From: Sabellastarte sp. h YS-2021 | Taxonomy: Eukaryota; Annelida; Polychaeta; Sabellida; Sabellidae | Length of the DNA stretch: 64,000 nt | NCBI GenBank assembly: GCA_964017235.1 | Contig: OZ024928.1 | Span: forward strand, 151,924,881-151,988,880 | Reading direction: 5' to 3' | In this document: positions 44,135-57,110 of the stretch, piece by piece | Numbering within the stretch: the first letter of the stretch is position 1 | How the letters are laid out: the number at the start of each line of letters is the position of its first letter | Position numbers and translations under genes: made by a program | Notes under the pieces: model-generated | Seen by the model: the letters and a program-made list of their open reading frames with translations, nothing else | What the model was told of the DNA's origin: nothing | The model's database searches: none

Positions 44135-44535
44135 GTAGAGCTGTGGCACGACCCCCACTTAAAACTGGAGATTTGCATAAAATCTTTTTCTGTTGTATAA
44201 AACTTGATAGCAAGTTGATAATACTGAAAATGGTTTAATGTAATTAAAAACAATTGATATTAAGCCAAGAACACAACAAATACAATATGTGTACAAAATA
44301 TTTGCTATTTTACACAGCTTTTATAGTAAAAGAATGTTTTCAATTTTTTTGAGAAATGGTCCAATAAACCTTGAAAATCAGGAAATGTCATTTATTTTTA
44401 GTCAACTGACTGATTCTTAAGAAAATCTAACAAAATAGTTGTGGGAACAGTTGTGTGTACACATTGATATGATATTTGTGTTTAATGCAAATCTCCAGTC
44501 CTATGTGGGGTTGTGGCATGGCTCTACTCACAAGT
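44135..44535. mobile_element. Non-autonomous DNA element with about 48-bp inverted repeats
   Basis: Left tgtgtagagctgtggcacga ... actggagatttgcat and right atgcaaatctccagt ... tggctctactcaca are inverted matches over about 48 bp. It is about 400 bp and AT-rich inside. A partial relative at 17748-17805 matches further right than the inverted repeat, so the true border may extend a little. Confidence 0.7.
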
Positions 44536-45302
44536 ATGGTGGAGCCGAGGAAACCATTTCTAGGATGTTATTTATCATTCTGTATGATTCATTTGTTTAT
44601 ATTCTGTAATTTGCATGGATATTTCTCATGATTAGTTTGTACAATGTTGAAACACCATATTGTAATAGGCATTATATTGCAACAACCTGTGTACTGTTTG
44701 CCGAGTTATTGCCTTGCTACTCAATATTGCTGATGACCAATTATCACCATTCAGAATTGAAACAGGCATAACTTGGCAGTAAGTAATTTCTCAGTCCAAT
44801 ACATTAGGTATTTCTGTTTCCAAACAGAATGGAACAAATGCACACCAAAAGGCTTTGAAGATATGTGGCCGTTACTGCCATATGGACATTTTATTTATGA
44901 ACAGCAATACTTGGTAGCGCAGCAATGTGTATTTCTATGTTAATTCCTAATTTCTATTACCAATAACTGTACATGAGCATCTCTTGACAACTGCAGCTCA
45001 TGACCAACAACTCATACTCGAGATATTATTTACCTTCCACATAAAATCCCATTCTCCATACCATTTTTCTATAAAATATGTTGGTAACTAACACCATGGA
45101 ATTCCGTAACCTCATATACACAATGAATGTTTTTGAGGTTTACAAGTATGAGAATTTGAAGTGCTTGATCCTCAACTAAATAGACGTTTCTATATAAAAT
45201 ACTCAATCTTCAAGAAAAATTAATATTTATAAGTATAAAATAAAAATTGCTCATCAGTATTAATGAGCTTGGTGTACAAGTATTTGATATTCAAGCAGAA
45301 TT
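44536..45302. other. No recognised feature
   Basis: AT-rich non-coding sequence between an inverted-repeat element and the family D/F element. No ORF or repeat that I can support. Confidence 0.5.
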
Positions 45303-47217
45303 AAGCGTCCCACAAGGGACGCTTGTTTGTGTATGGGAGACCTTCAGGCTCCGCATTTTGTTTTCCTTATAACTCTGTAACCGTTAGGCGGATTCTTTTC
45401 AAATTTGGCAGGTTTAGGCAGTAGCCTTGGGGAATTTTTTTGAATATGCTGCAGTGACATTTCAACCAATCAGAGAGGTCACATGACCAAAAATGTCTTT
45501 TTTTCGATGGGGAAGCTTGTCCGGATGATAACTTGAAAGGAATTTTATCAATTCACCTGAAACTTGGCAAATACATTCATTCTATTAAAATCTGGAAATC
45601 AATAGATTTTGGCATTGATTGGTTAAGAAATGGCCGAGTAATTAATGATTAATTAATCATTATGAATTTTCCAAATAAGGAAAACACAAAAATGCTTATA
45701 TCTCGAAAACCGTGCTAGATAGAGCGATTTCGACGAAATTTTTGACCCACAGGGTATCTCTGCGGAGTAGTTATCCCAATTTTCAAAAAAATTTTGTCTC
45801 GCCAAAAATGGCGGCCATTTTGAATTTTCGAATTTTTGACGAAAAATTGCAAAACATAAAAATGCTTATATCTCGAAAACCCTGCTAGATAGAGCGATTT
45901 CGACAAAATTTTTGACCCACAGGGTATCTCTGCAGAGTAGCCATGCCAATTTTCAAAAAAATTTTGTCTCGCAAAAATGGCGGCCATTTTGAATTTTCGA
46001 ATTTTTGCGCAAAAATTGCAAAACATAAAAATGCTAATATCTCGAAAACCGTGCTACATAGAACGATTTCGACAAAATTTTTTATCTTCAGGGTATCTCT
46101 GCAGAGCAGCTATCCGAAAGAGCTTTCACTCGGTGAAGTTTCAGACCCGTAGCTAATTATTCACCTACTCAAAATGAGTAAATGCTAATTATCTCTAAAA
46201 GTATTGCGGATACCCAATTTTTATCAAATAACTCATTCATCTACTTTTGGGAGAGCTTTCACATGGTGAAGTTTCAGACCCGTAGATAGTTACTCACCTA
46301 CTCAAAATGAGTAAATGCGAATTATCTCTTAAAAGTATTGCAGATAGCCAATTTTTCTCAAATAACTCATTCATCTACTTTTGGAAGAGCTTTCACATGG
46401 TGAAGTTTCAGACCCATAGCTAATTACTCAATGCGAATTACCTCTAAAAGTATTGCAGATAGCCAATTTTTCTCAAATAACTCATTCACCTACATTCACC
46501 TACTTTTGGGAGAGCTTTCACTCGGTGAAGTTTCAGACCCGTAGCTAATTACTCACCTACTCAAAATGAGTAAATGATAATTATCTCAAAAACTATTGTG
46601 GATACCCAATTTTTATCAAATAACTCATTCATGTACTTTTGGGAGAGCTTTCACATGGTGAAGTTTCAGACCCGTAGATAATTACTCACCTACTCAAAAT
46701 GAGTAAATGCGAATTATCTTTTAAAAGTATTGCAGATAGCCAATTTTTCTCAAATAACTCATTCACCTACTTTTGGAAGAGCTTTCAGATGGTGAAGTTT
46801 AAGACCCATAGCTAATTACTCACCTACTCAAAATGAGTAAATGCAAATTATCTCTAAAAGTATTGCAGATAGCCAATTTTTCTCAAATAACTCATTCACC
46901 TACTTTTGGGAGAGCTTTCACTCCGTGAAGTTTCAGACCCATAGCTAATTATTCACCTACTCAAAATGAGTAAATGCTAATTATCTGTAAAAGTATTGCA
47001 GATACCCAATTTTTATCAAATAACTCATTCATTTACTTGTGGGAGAGCTTTCACATGGTGAAGTTTCACACCCATAGCTAATTACTCACCTACTCAAAAT
47101 GAGTAAATGCGAATTATCTCTAAAAGTATTGCAGATAGCCAATTTTTCTCAAATAACTCATTCACCTACTTTTGGGAGAGCTTTCACTCCGTGAAGTTTC
47201 AGACCCATAGCTAATTA
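45303..47217 (+). repeat. Family D/F element, first part (5' hairpin, 170-bp then 133-bp units)
   Basis: It starts with the hairpin AAGCGTCCC...GGGACGCTT (45303-45324, 9-bp stem). A lead sequence contains ttataactctgtaaccg and caaatttggcag. Two to three F units of about 170 bp follow (aatgcttatatctcg at 45691, 45861 and 46030), then D units of about 133 bp (cctactcaaaatgag at 46164, 46297, 46556 and 46689). It is interrupted at 47218 by a reverse family A copy. ORFs here are by-products of the units. Confidence 0.85.
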
Positions 47218-50200
47218 TATCCCCAGACGAAAGTCGGGGATATATTGGATTCAGGTCCGTAGAAAATTCCTTGTGGACGCGATAACTCAAAAACGGATTA
47301 ATATTTTTTTTTCAAACTTGGTACACATGTTAAGGATGCCCAAAGGAAGACCCCTATTTTAAGGTGACCTTAAACTCCCAATAATAAAGAACTTACGGCC
47401 ACCTTAAGGTCAGAAATTGCACTTTTGACCACTTAGAGCCCTCTAGGTCACAAACTATGAGGCTTATCTGCCTCAAATTTTACCTGAGAACACATTAATA
47501 TATTCTTAGTACATGTGCCGAAAATCAAGACTTTAAGTTGAGGAGAAAATTGTGTTTGGGGCCCATAAAGACCCCACTTAGGACTTTTTTCCTATATTTT
47601 TAACTTATTTTGCCCTATAATTTGGAAGTGGTAATTCTGATGAGTCTCAAACTGCACTAGATGTAACTCTTATATGTAATCCTTATCTGTGAAAAATTTA
47701 AAGGCTGTAGGTTTACCTGTTAGGCCGACTTAAGATCTCAAAATTGCCCACAGAGACCCAATTTATGGACTTTTTGCCATCTTCAAGCACTGTAGCTTTC
47801 AAACTATGTCTCTCATCTAAGTGAAATATCATCTGAGAATATATCAATATGTTTTTCTTGTATGTACTCCAAAATTTAGGCCTTTAATAGACATTTAACC
47901 CATGTATGAGGACCATAAACACCCACCCGAGTGACCCTTTTAAGACATTTTTCACATATTTTGCTCTGTAACTTGGAAATGGTAAGTCTGAGAAGTTTCA
48001 AACTGTATTAGATATATATTCTATGTGTAATGTTAGTATGTAACAGATTTTAAGTCTGAAGCTTTAATTTGAAGGTCAAATTGAGGTCTCTGACGGGCTC
48101 CCAAAGACCCAATATATGGACTTTTTGCCACCTTTAAGCCCTGTGACTGTTAAAATATGTTATTGATGGAGCTGAAATCCCATCTGGGAATGCATTATTA
48201 TGTCCTTTTTACATGTGCCGAAAATCAAGGCTTTAAGTAGACATTTAACCTGTGTTTGAGGACCATAAATCCCCACCCGAGTGACCCTTTTTAGACATTT
48301 TTCACATATTTTGCTCTGTAACTTGGAAATGGTAAGTCTGAGAAGTTTCAAACTGTATTAGATACATATTCTATGTGTAATCTTAGTATGTGACAAATTT
48401 TAAGTCTGAAGCTTTAATTTGAAGGCCACATTGAGGTCTCTAAAAGGCCCCATAGAGACCCACTATTTGGACTTTTTGCCAGTTTTAAGGCCCATGACTG
48501 TTAAACTATGTGACTGATAGAGCCGAAATCACATATGGGAATACATTAGTATGTCCTTTTTACATGTGCCGAAAATCAAGGCTTTAAGTAGACATTTAAC
48601 CTGTGTTTGAGGACCATAAATCCCCACCCGAGTGACCCTTTTTAGACATTTTTCACATATTTTGCTCTGTAACTTGGAAATGGTAAGTCTGAGAAGTTTC
48701 AAACTGTATTAGATACATATTCTATGTGTAATCTTAGTATGTGACAAATTTTAAGTCTGAAGCTTTAATTTGAAGGCCACATTGAGGTCTCTAAAAGGCC
48801 CCATAAAGACCCACTATTTGGACTTTTTGCCAGTTTTAAGGCCCATGACTGTTAAACTATGTGACTGATAGAGCTGAAATCTCATCTGGGAATACATTAT
48901 TATGTTCTTTTTACATGTGCCAAAAATCAAGGCTTCAAGTAGACATTTAAACTGTGTATGAGGACCATTAACACCCACCCGAGTGACCGTTTTAAGACAT
49001 TTTTCACATATTTTGCTCTGTAACTTGGAAATGGTGAGTCTGAGAAGTTTCAAACTTTATTATTAGATACATATTTTATGTGTAGTCTTAGTATGTAGCA
49101 GATTTTAAGTCTGATGCTTTAATTTGAAGGCCACATCGAGATCTCTAAAAGGCCCACAGAGACCCAATATTTGGACTTTTTGCCACCTTTAAGCCCTGTG
49201 ACTGTTAAACTATGTGATTGATTGAGCTGAAATCCCATCTGGGAATGCATTATTATGTCCTTTTCACATGTGCCGAAAATCAAGGCTTTTAGTAGACATT
49301 TAACCTGTGTATGAGGGCCATAGACACTTGCCCAAGTGACCTTTTTTGACATTTTTTTTCTGTATTTTGCCCTGTTATTTGGAAATGCTTAGTGTGACAA
49401 GTCTTAAACTGTATTATATATAATTTTTGTTTGTTGTGTATGTCCCCCAAAAAGTTTCAGTTCTGTAGTTTAATTGCTAAGGTCTCTTAAACAATTGTAA
49501 AATGCCCACAGAGACCCAATTTATGGATATTATGCCACTTTAAAGCCCTGTAACTGTCAAACTATGTGGCTCATCGAGCTGAAATCTTTGAATTTTTCAA
49601 AGGAAGTGCCTGTCTATTTAAATGTTGAATATTAATAATGTTATGGCTATCTTAGGCTTTTAAGAACTTATTTTTGTGTGTTATCTCTCTGCTTGCTGAG
49701 TTTTTAACTTTTTAATATGAAACTGGTTAAACATATTCAAGTAGGCAAAATGGACACTGTTATTTTCTGGTGAGCTTTAAGTCCCAAATATTAATGAAAT
49801 TATAGCCTTATGTAGTAAAAATAGGGGATTTTTAACCCTCAACTAGCCCAGTTTTATTCAACTTGCCTTAATTTTGACACAGCTCCTACAGTTACGAACT
49901 CATTTCAATTGATAATCACATACTTAAAATTCTCAATTCTGAATTATTATTTTAAATCTGTTCTTGTCATTTGATAATTTATATTTAATTCTGGAGGTAT
50001 ATAATCTTCCTGTTGGACATTCCTTATTTATATATTTGATTTTATTTTAGTGATAAGATTAACTGAGCTTTTTGTATTTGATTACCCCTTTTATATTATA
50101 AGTGTTTGTTTACCATTTGTGCTGCAGCACTCCATCTCTTTGTAGTCCCACCCCCCATCCCCCACCCACCTCTGGGACCTCCAGCTATTGAGTGACACTA

Positions 50201-50972
50201 AATAAACAAAGGTATACAGATCTTCTATAATAGTGAGAGAGGTGTGGAGAAGGGGAGAGAGGTGGGGTGGGGTTGGAAGGTGGTGTTTGCTTCATTATCT
50301 AATTATCTAAGACAAAGGGAGTCAGAACTGAGATTGTGTCACATATTTAGGTTGCATATAGATGGACCACATATATAGGAATTGAGGAAATGAATAACTG
50401 AAAAACAATGCAAATTCTAAAAATAATATAATAAAATAATAATATAAATAATATATGATTTTTAAATAATATTTTATTTGTGAACAAATATAGAAACAGA
50501 GATACGCTTTTGGAATTATGAATTTAGAATGGACATTCAATCATCAATCATTTAAATACTTTGAAAATAGGTTCAGAGTTACCCTTTACAGGAAGATTGA
50601 AAAGTATGATGAGTTGAGTTAAAAATAATATTTTATTTGTCAACAAATATAGAAACAGATATGCTCTTTTGAGATTATTAATTTAGAATGGACATTCAAT
50701 CATCAATCATTTAAATACTTTGAAAATAGGTTCAGAGTTATCATTGCAGGAAGATTGAAAATATGATCTGTTGAGTTATGTATTCGACGTCTGGGGATAC
50801 ACTTCCTTGGGAAGATATAAACTTAGTAGATTGATGTGCCGAAGTTCATATAACTTTTCCCAATATTTATGGCATACAACAAATAGATTAAATAAAAAAT
50901 TCCCGATCAAAACCTGTGGCGTGAGTGATGACCTGTCTGGGGATATGTTGGCGCCGTGTTGGCCCAATCTAG
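47218..50972 (-). repeat. Family A element, copy 4, nested in family D
   Basis: A 3,755-bp reverse copy, from the hairpin end (tatccccagac at 47218) to ggcccaatctag at 50972. It keeps the approximately 155-bp block absent from copy 1 and has more 351-bp units than copies 1-3. It interrupts a D unit: ctaatta on the left and ttattcacc on the right both come from ctaattattcacc, which implies a 3-bp duplication TTA (47215-47217 and 50973-50975). Confidence 0.88.
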
Positions 50973-52095
50973 TTATTCACCTACTCCAAATGAGTAAATG
51001 CGAATTATCTCGAAAAGTATTGCAGATAGCCAATTTTTCTCAAATAAATCATTCACCTACTTTTGGGAGAGCTTTCACTTGGTGAAGTTTCAGACCCATA
51101 GCTAATTACTCACCCACTCAAAATGAGTAAATGCCAATTATCTCTAAAAGTATTGCGGATACCCAATTTTTCTCAAAAAACTCATTCACCTACTTTTGGG
51201 AGAGCTTTCACTCCATGAAGTTTCAGACCCATAGCTAATTATTCACCTACTCAAAATGAGTAAATGCTAATTATCTGTAAAAGTATTTTGGATACCCAAT
51301 TTTTATCAAATACTCGTTCACCTACTTGTGGGAGAGCTTTCACATGGTGAAGTTTCAGACCCATAGCTAATTACTCATCTACTCAAAATGAGTAAATGCG
51401 AATTATCTCTAAAAGTATTACATATAGCCAATTTTTCTCAAAAAACTCATTCGCCTACTTTTGGGAGAGCTTTCACTTGGTGAAGTTTCAGACCCATAGC
51501 TAATTATTCACCTACTCAAAATGAGTAAATGCCAATTATCTCTAAAAGTATTGCGGATACCCAATTTTTATCAAATAACTCATTCATCTACTTTTGGGAG
51601 AACTTTCACTTGGTGAAGTTCCAGACCCGTAGGTAATTACTCACCTACTCAAAAGGAGTAAATGTGAATTATCTCTTAATAGTATTGCAGATAGCCAATT
51701 TTTCTCAAATAACTCATTCACCTACTTTTGGAAGAGCTTTCACACACGAAAATGAAAAATTGTGAATATCTCGGAAAAGCTATTTCTTCTCCTTTAATGC
51801 TCGGCGGGAGATACACACTGCGGCAGTGGTCTTGTCAAAAATTTTTGTCTCTCCAAAAATGGTGGCCATTTTGAATTTTCAAAGTTTTTGAAAACACAAA
51901 AATGCTTATATCTCGAAAACTGTGCTAGATGGAGCGAACTCAACAAAATTTTTGACCTGCTGGGTATCTCTGCAGAGTAGCCATGCCAATTTTCAAAATG
52001 TTTTTGTCTCGCGAAATATAGCGGACATTTTGAATTTTCGAATTTTTTGCAAAACACAAAAATGCTTATATCTTGAAAACTGTGCTACATAGAGC
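50973..52095 (+). repeat. Family D/F element, second part
   Basis: Continues the D units from the point of interruption up to about 51740. Then come a diverged stretch and F-type units (aatgcttatatctcgaaaac near 51900 and 52060) ending near 52095. No terminal hairpin is seen on this side, so it is truncated. Confidence 0.82.
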
Positions 52096-52766
52096 AGACT
52101 GCGCTGACTTTGGTTGCCACAACAGTATAAGGCTAGAAACGAAGCATTTTCTTAATACTTTAGCACTCACCTTTATATCCTTTTCGGGACGCTTTGTTTT
52201 TGCTATGCAAAAACATTATCTTTTTTTTCCGAGCGATCCTCTAGTTAATTTTTATTCTTATAAAATACTGTTGTTACGAGGTAGTAGTGTTTATGAAAAA
52301 GATTCTACACTCGGGGGGACACAATCCTCCAATTTGATTGCAATTGATGGGAGTTCATTACTAGACTGGGGACTGAGTTAACTGCACACAGGTTAACTTA
52401 ACAGTCTTAGGAAAATCTGCAGCTCTCTACCCAAAAAATGGGTAACCCCTCATCCCCTCCCCACTGTATAATGTTTATCCAGATGCCATGCTAATGACAA
52501 GTGGTGAATGATTAACATGCTGTTAAAATCTGATAATGTGTGTGTTTCTGTTTTTGTTCAGTCCAGAAGCTTTTCAAGTTATTTTGTACATTCATGTTGC
52601 CCCCCACCAAAGTGATTTTGTGAGTGTGTATGTCTGTTTGACTGTTTGTCTGTGGTTATGATAACTCCAAAAGTAATGAAGGATTTTTTTAATAAAATAT
52701 TGTAAGTAGCTAGGGCCTGACAGAGGAAGACGTAATCATAGTTTTGAAAAGATATGGATCATATTT
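52096..52766. other. No recognised feature
   Basis: Mixed sequence with a 102-codon ORF at 52073-52381 that begins inside an F unit and has no recognisable domain. Nothing else I can support. Confidence 0.45.
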
Positions 52767-52991
52767 GTATCCACCGGATAGCATCCGGTGGATACTATGG
52801 ATTACGCAAGAGTACGCTGCCGCTGCTGCCGCCGCCGCAGTGTGTAGAGATTTTCTTGTTACCCCTCTAGAGGCCAGGGTATTATAGGTAGACTTCTCAA
52901 ATTTGCAGGATATATTCATATCCATAAAATCTTGCCTGGGAATATTTTTGGCCTCATTTTGAAAAACAAGATGGCCGCCAAGGGCGTTTTT
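52767..52991 (+). repeat. Family C element 5' end with hairpin and GCC run
   Basis: Perfect 13-bp stem GTATCCACCGGAT...ATCCGGTGGATAC at 52767-52795, followed by a gccgccgcc-rich stretch, then catattttgg-type lead sequence ending aaaacaagatggccgcca. The same lead recurs at 62760-62910, 62995-63060 and 56790-56840. It is interrupted by the family B element. Confidence 0.75.
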
Positions 52992-55757
52992 ATGTCAGCT
53001 GACTTATCAGTCAGCTGACATTATGTCGTCACTCTGCGGCGTGGGCGTACGCGTCCGCGTGAACAACTTCTCCAAAACGACAAGGCCTAGAGACGTGCTG
53101 TTTTTTTTAAAAGATACCTTATCTATCGAGGATGAAAAATTGTTCAAGGCATGCAAATCTGTCTGTTCGTCTGTTTGCTAGAGACATTACAAGGGGGGTA
53201 CCCCCACCAAAAGTGTGAAAATTTCAACACTTAATCACAATTTTCTCAGTGACTATTGCAGGGATTTCTCTCATATCTTGCATATATGTACTAGGCCAGA
53301 GGTAGATTCTCTTGTGTGAGTATGAGACCTGGATCTGTCTTACTTTTTTTTTAATAAATTTTTTTAATAATTTTTAATGCATTAAAATTCATGAAATCAT
53401 GCATAAAATCATTTATAACTTGAAAAGTGTTGCATTTAGAGCATTTTGTTAAAATGTGTTATTCAGCTACTTTTTTCATAGCTACAATATGGTGAGTAAG
53501 TTGGGTGCCTGTCTCAATAGCTAAGTGAGTAATAGCTACTTTTGGGCTTTTCAGTAACTTCCATCATGAGTAGAATCACTTGTAACTTAAAATCTATTGC
53601 ATTTAGAGAATTTAGTATAAATATGTTATTCAGCTACTTTTGGGTCAGCTATAACATAGTAAAATTTTAGACCTGTAGCTCATGGCATAGCTGAGTAATA
53701 GCTACTTTTAGGTTATCACTGTTGAGTAAATCGCTTATAACTTCAAAACTATTGCATTTAGAGAATTTCGTATAAATATGTTATTCAGCTACTTTTGGGT
53801 CAGCTATAACATAGTAAGATTTCAGACCTGTAGCTCATGGCATAGCTGAGTAATAGCTACTTTTAGGTTATCACTGTTGAGTAAATCGCTTATAACTTGG
53901 AAACTATTGCATTTAGAGTATTTTGTTTCGATATGTTATTCAGCTACTTTTGGGATCAGCTATAACATAGTGAAGTTTCAGATCTGTGGCTCATTGCATA
54001 GCTGAGTAATAGCTACTTTGAAGTTCTCACTATTGAGTAAATCAGTTGTAATTGGAAAACTATTGCATTTAGAGAATTTCGTATAAATATCTTATTCAGG
54101 TACTTTTGGGTCAGCTATAACATAGTAAAATTTCAGACCTGTAGCTCATGGCATAGCTGAGTACTAGCTACTTTTAGGTCATCACTATTGAGTAAATCAG
54201 TTGTAACTTGAAAACTATTGCATTTACAGTATTTTGGTTAAATATGTTGTTCACCTACTTTTGGGTCAGCTATAACATAGTAAAATTTCAGACCTGTAGC
54301 TCATTGCATAGCTGAGTAATAACTACTTTGAGGTTCTCACTATTGAGTAAATCAGTTGTAATTGCAAAACTATTGCATTTAGAGAATTTAGTATAAATAT
54401 GTTATTCAGCTACTTTTGGGTCAGCTATAACATAGTAAAATTTCAGACCTGTAGCTCATGGCATAGCTGAGTAATAGCTACTTTTAGGTCATCACTATTG
54501 AGTAAATCAGTTGTAACTTGAAAACTATTGCATTTACAGTATTTTGGTTAAATATGTTGTTCACCTACTTTTGGGTCAGCTATAACATAGTAAAATTTCA
54601 GACCTGTAGCTCATGGCATAGCTGAGTAATAGCTACTTTTAGGTTATCACTGTTGAGTAAATCGCTTATAACTTGGAAATTATTGCATTTAGAGTATTTT
54701 GTTGCAATATGTTATTCACCTATTTTGGGGTCAGCTATAACATAGTGAAGTTCCAGACCTGTGACTCATTGCATAGCTGAGTAATAGCTACTTTGAAGTT
54801 CTCAATGTTGAGTAAATCACTTGTAATTTGAAAACTATTGCATTTAGAGAATTTAGTATAAATATGTTATTCAGCTACTTTTGGGTCAGCTATAACATAG
54901 TAAAATTTCAGACCTGTAGCTCATGGCATAGTTGAGTAATAGCTACTTTTAGGTTATCACTGTTGAGTAAATCACTTATAACTTGAAAACTATTGCATTT
55001 AGAGTATTTTGTTGCAATATGTTATTCACCTATTTTGGGGTCAGCTATAATATAGTGAAGTTCCAGACCTGTGGCTCATTGCATAGCTGAGTAATAGCTA
55101 CTTTGAAGTTCTCACTGTTGAGTAAATCAGTTGTAATTGGAAAACTATTGCCTTTACAGAAATTTGTGCAAATATGTTATTCAGCTACTTTTGGGTCAGC
55201 TATAACATAGTGAAATTACAGACCTGTAGCTCATGGCACAACTGAGCAATAGCTATTCTCAGGCACTGACTGTTGAGTAAATCAGCTATAACTTGAAAAA
55301 TATTGCATTTGGAGTATTTTGTTAAAATATATTGTTCACCTACTTTTGGGTTAGCTATAACATAGTGAAATTACAGACCTATAGCTCATGGCATAGCAGA
55401 GCAATAGCTATTTTCAGGTTCTCACTATTGAGTAAATCAGTTGTAACTTGAAAACTATTGCATTTACAGTATTTTGCTTAAATATGTTGTTCACCTACTT
55501 TTAGGTCAGCTATAACAGAGCAAAAATTCAGACATGTAGCTCATTGCATAGCTGAGTAATAGTTACTTTGAGGTTCTCACTCTTGAGTAAATCAGTTGTA
55601 ACTTGAAAACTATTACATTTAGAGTATTTTGTTAAATATGTTATTCACAGACGTTTTGGTCAGCTATAACATATTGAAATTGCAGACCTCTATGTCATGG
55701 CATAGCTGAGCAATAGCTTCTTTCAGGTTCTCACTGTTGAGTAAATCATTGTATCCA
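52992..55757 (+). repeat. Family B element, copy 1 (hairpin plus 155-bp units)
   Basis: Starts with ATGTCAGCTGAC...GTCAGCTGACAT (52992-53021, 12-bp perfect stem), then a conserved lead with gtccgcgtgaacaacttctcc. About fifteen to seventeen units of about 155 bp follow (gagtaaatcag at 54190, 54345 and 54500). Each unit contains aactattgcatttagag and gggtcagctataacatag. No ORF of note. Confidence 0.87.
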
Positions 55758-57110
55758 ACCTGTAGGAAATCATGGGCTGGGAATCTGTTAATATGGTCCG
55801 ATTTGACCTTGGAACCCTCCTTCAAGGTCAAATGAGGATAGCCAAACATAAAAGTGCTTATAACTCGCTTATTATTGGTCCTAGAGGTTGGAATGAAAAC
55901 CAACCTATAGAAAATCATGAGCTGGGAATTTTTTGGTATGGTCGGATTTCACCTTGGACCCCTCCTTCAAGGTCAAATGAGGATAGCCAAACTTAAAATG
56001 CTTATAACTCGCTTATTATTGGTCCTAGAGGTTTCGAATGGAAAACCAACCTATAGAAAATCATGGGCTGGGAATCTTTTGGTGTGGTCGGATTTGACCT
56101 GGGACCCCTCCTTCAAGGTCAATTGAGGATAGCCAAACTTGCAATTGCTTAGAACTCGCTTATTATTGGTCCTACAAGTTTGGGATGGTAAACAAGCTAC
56201 AGGAAATCATGGGCTGGGAATTTTTTTGTGTGGTCGGATTTGACCTTGGACCCCTCCTTCAAGGTCAAACAAGGATAGCCAAACTTAAAAAGTGCCTATG
56301 ACTCACTTATTATTGGTCCGAGAGGTTTGGGATGGTAAACCATCCTAAATTCTTTGGCTGGGAATCTTTTGGTATGGTCAGATTTGACCTTTGGACCCCT
56401 TCTTCATGGTCGAACGAGGATATTGCATTTATAGTATTTCTTTAAATATTTTTAACCTACTTTTTACACTTAAACAATTACCTTGTTACTTTATTTCATA
56501 ATACCATTTGCAGGGCACAACTTTTTTGTCCTTTTCTTCTGTCAGCTTCGGAATATCTTTCGAACATGCTGTTCAGTTACCATTTACTGTATTTCTGTAC
56601 AGCCCTTTCCCTGATAATTATGCTTTCCTCTCATTATCACCATCACAAATCAAAAACATTCAGTCAGCTGACACAGTGCCCGTTCACGGGCACTCTCCTC
56701 TTGTTTTGACTTTCAGCAAGGAGTTTTGTTGGCCCTATAAGTATTATAAGTAGAGATCTCAGATTCACAGGATGTGTTCATCATTACAAAACCTTGACTG
56801 GAAATATTTGTGGCCTCATTTTGAAAAACAAGATGGCCGCAATGGCATTTAAAGTGCTTATATCTCCCTTATTATTGGTCCTAGAAGTTTGCAATGTGAA
56901 ACCAACCTATAGGAAATCATGGGCTGCGAATCTTCTGTTGTGTTCAGATTTGACCTTGGACCCCTCCTTCTAGGTCAGACAAGGATCGTCAAATTTAAAA
57001 GTGATTAATAACTATCTTATTATTGGTACTACAGTTTTGCAATGTCAAGCCAACCTATGGGTAATCATGGACTGGGAATCTTCTGATGTGGTCAGATTTG
57101 TCCTTGGCCT
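55758..57110 (+). repeat. Family C array (about 146-bp units)
   Basis: Units anchored by aaatcatg at 55767, 55912, 56058 and 56204 (145-146 bp). Each has gatttgaccttggacccctc, cttcaaggtcaa and cttattattggtcc. It is broken at about 56415-56700 by unrelated sequence and a hairpin GTGCCCGTTCACGGGCAC at 56676-56693, then resumes to about 57110. Confidence 0.82.

Noticed and set aside
45715..46152. ORFs with repeated peptides such as SKIQNGRHF
   Set aside because: They are translations of the 170-bp F units; similar peptides appear wherever the unit is read and stops interrupt them.
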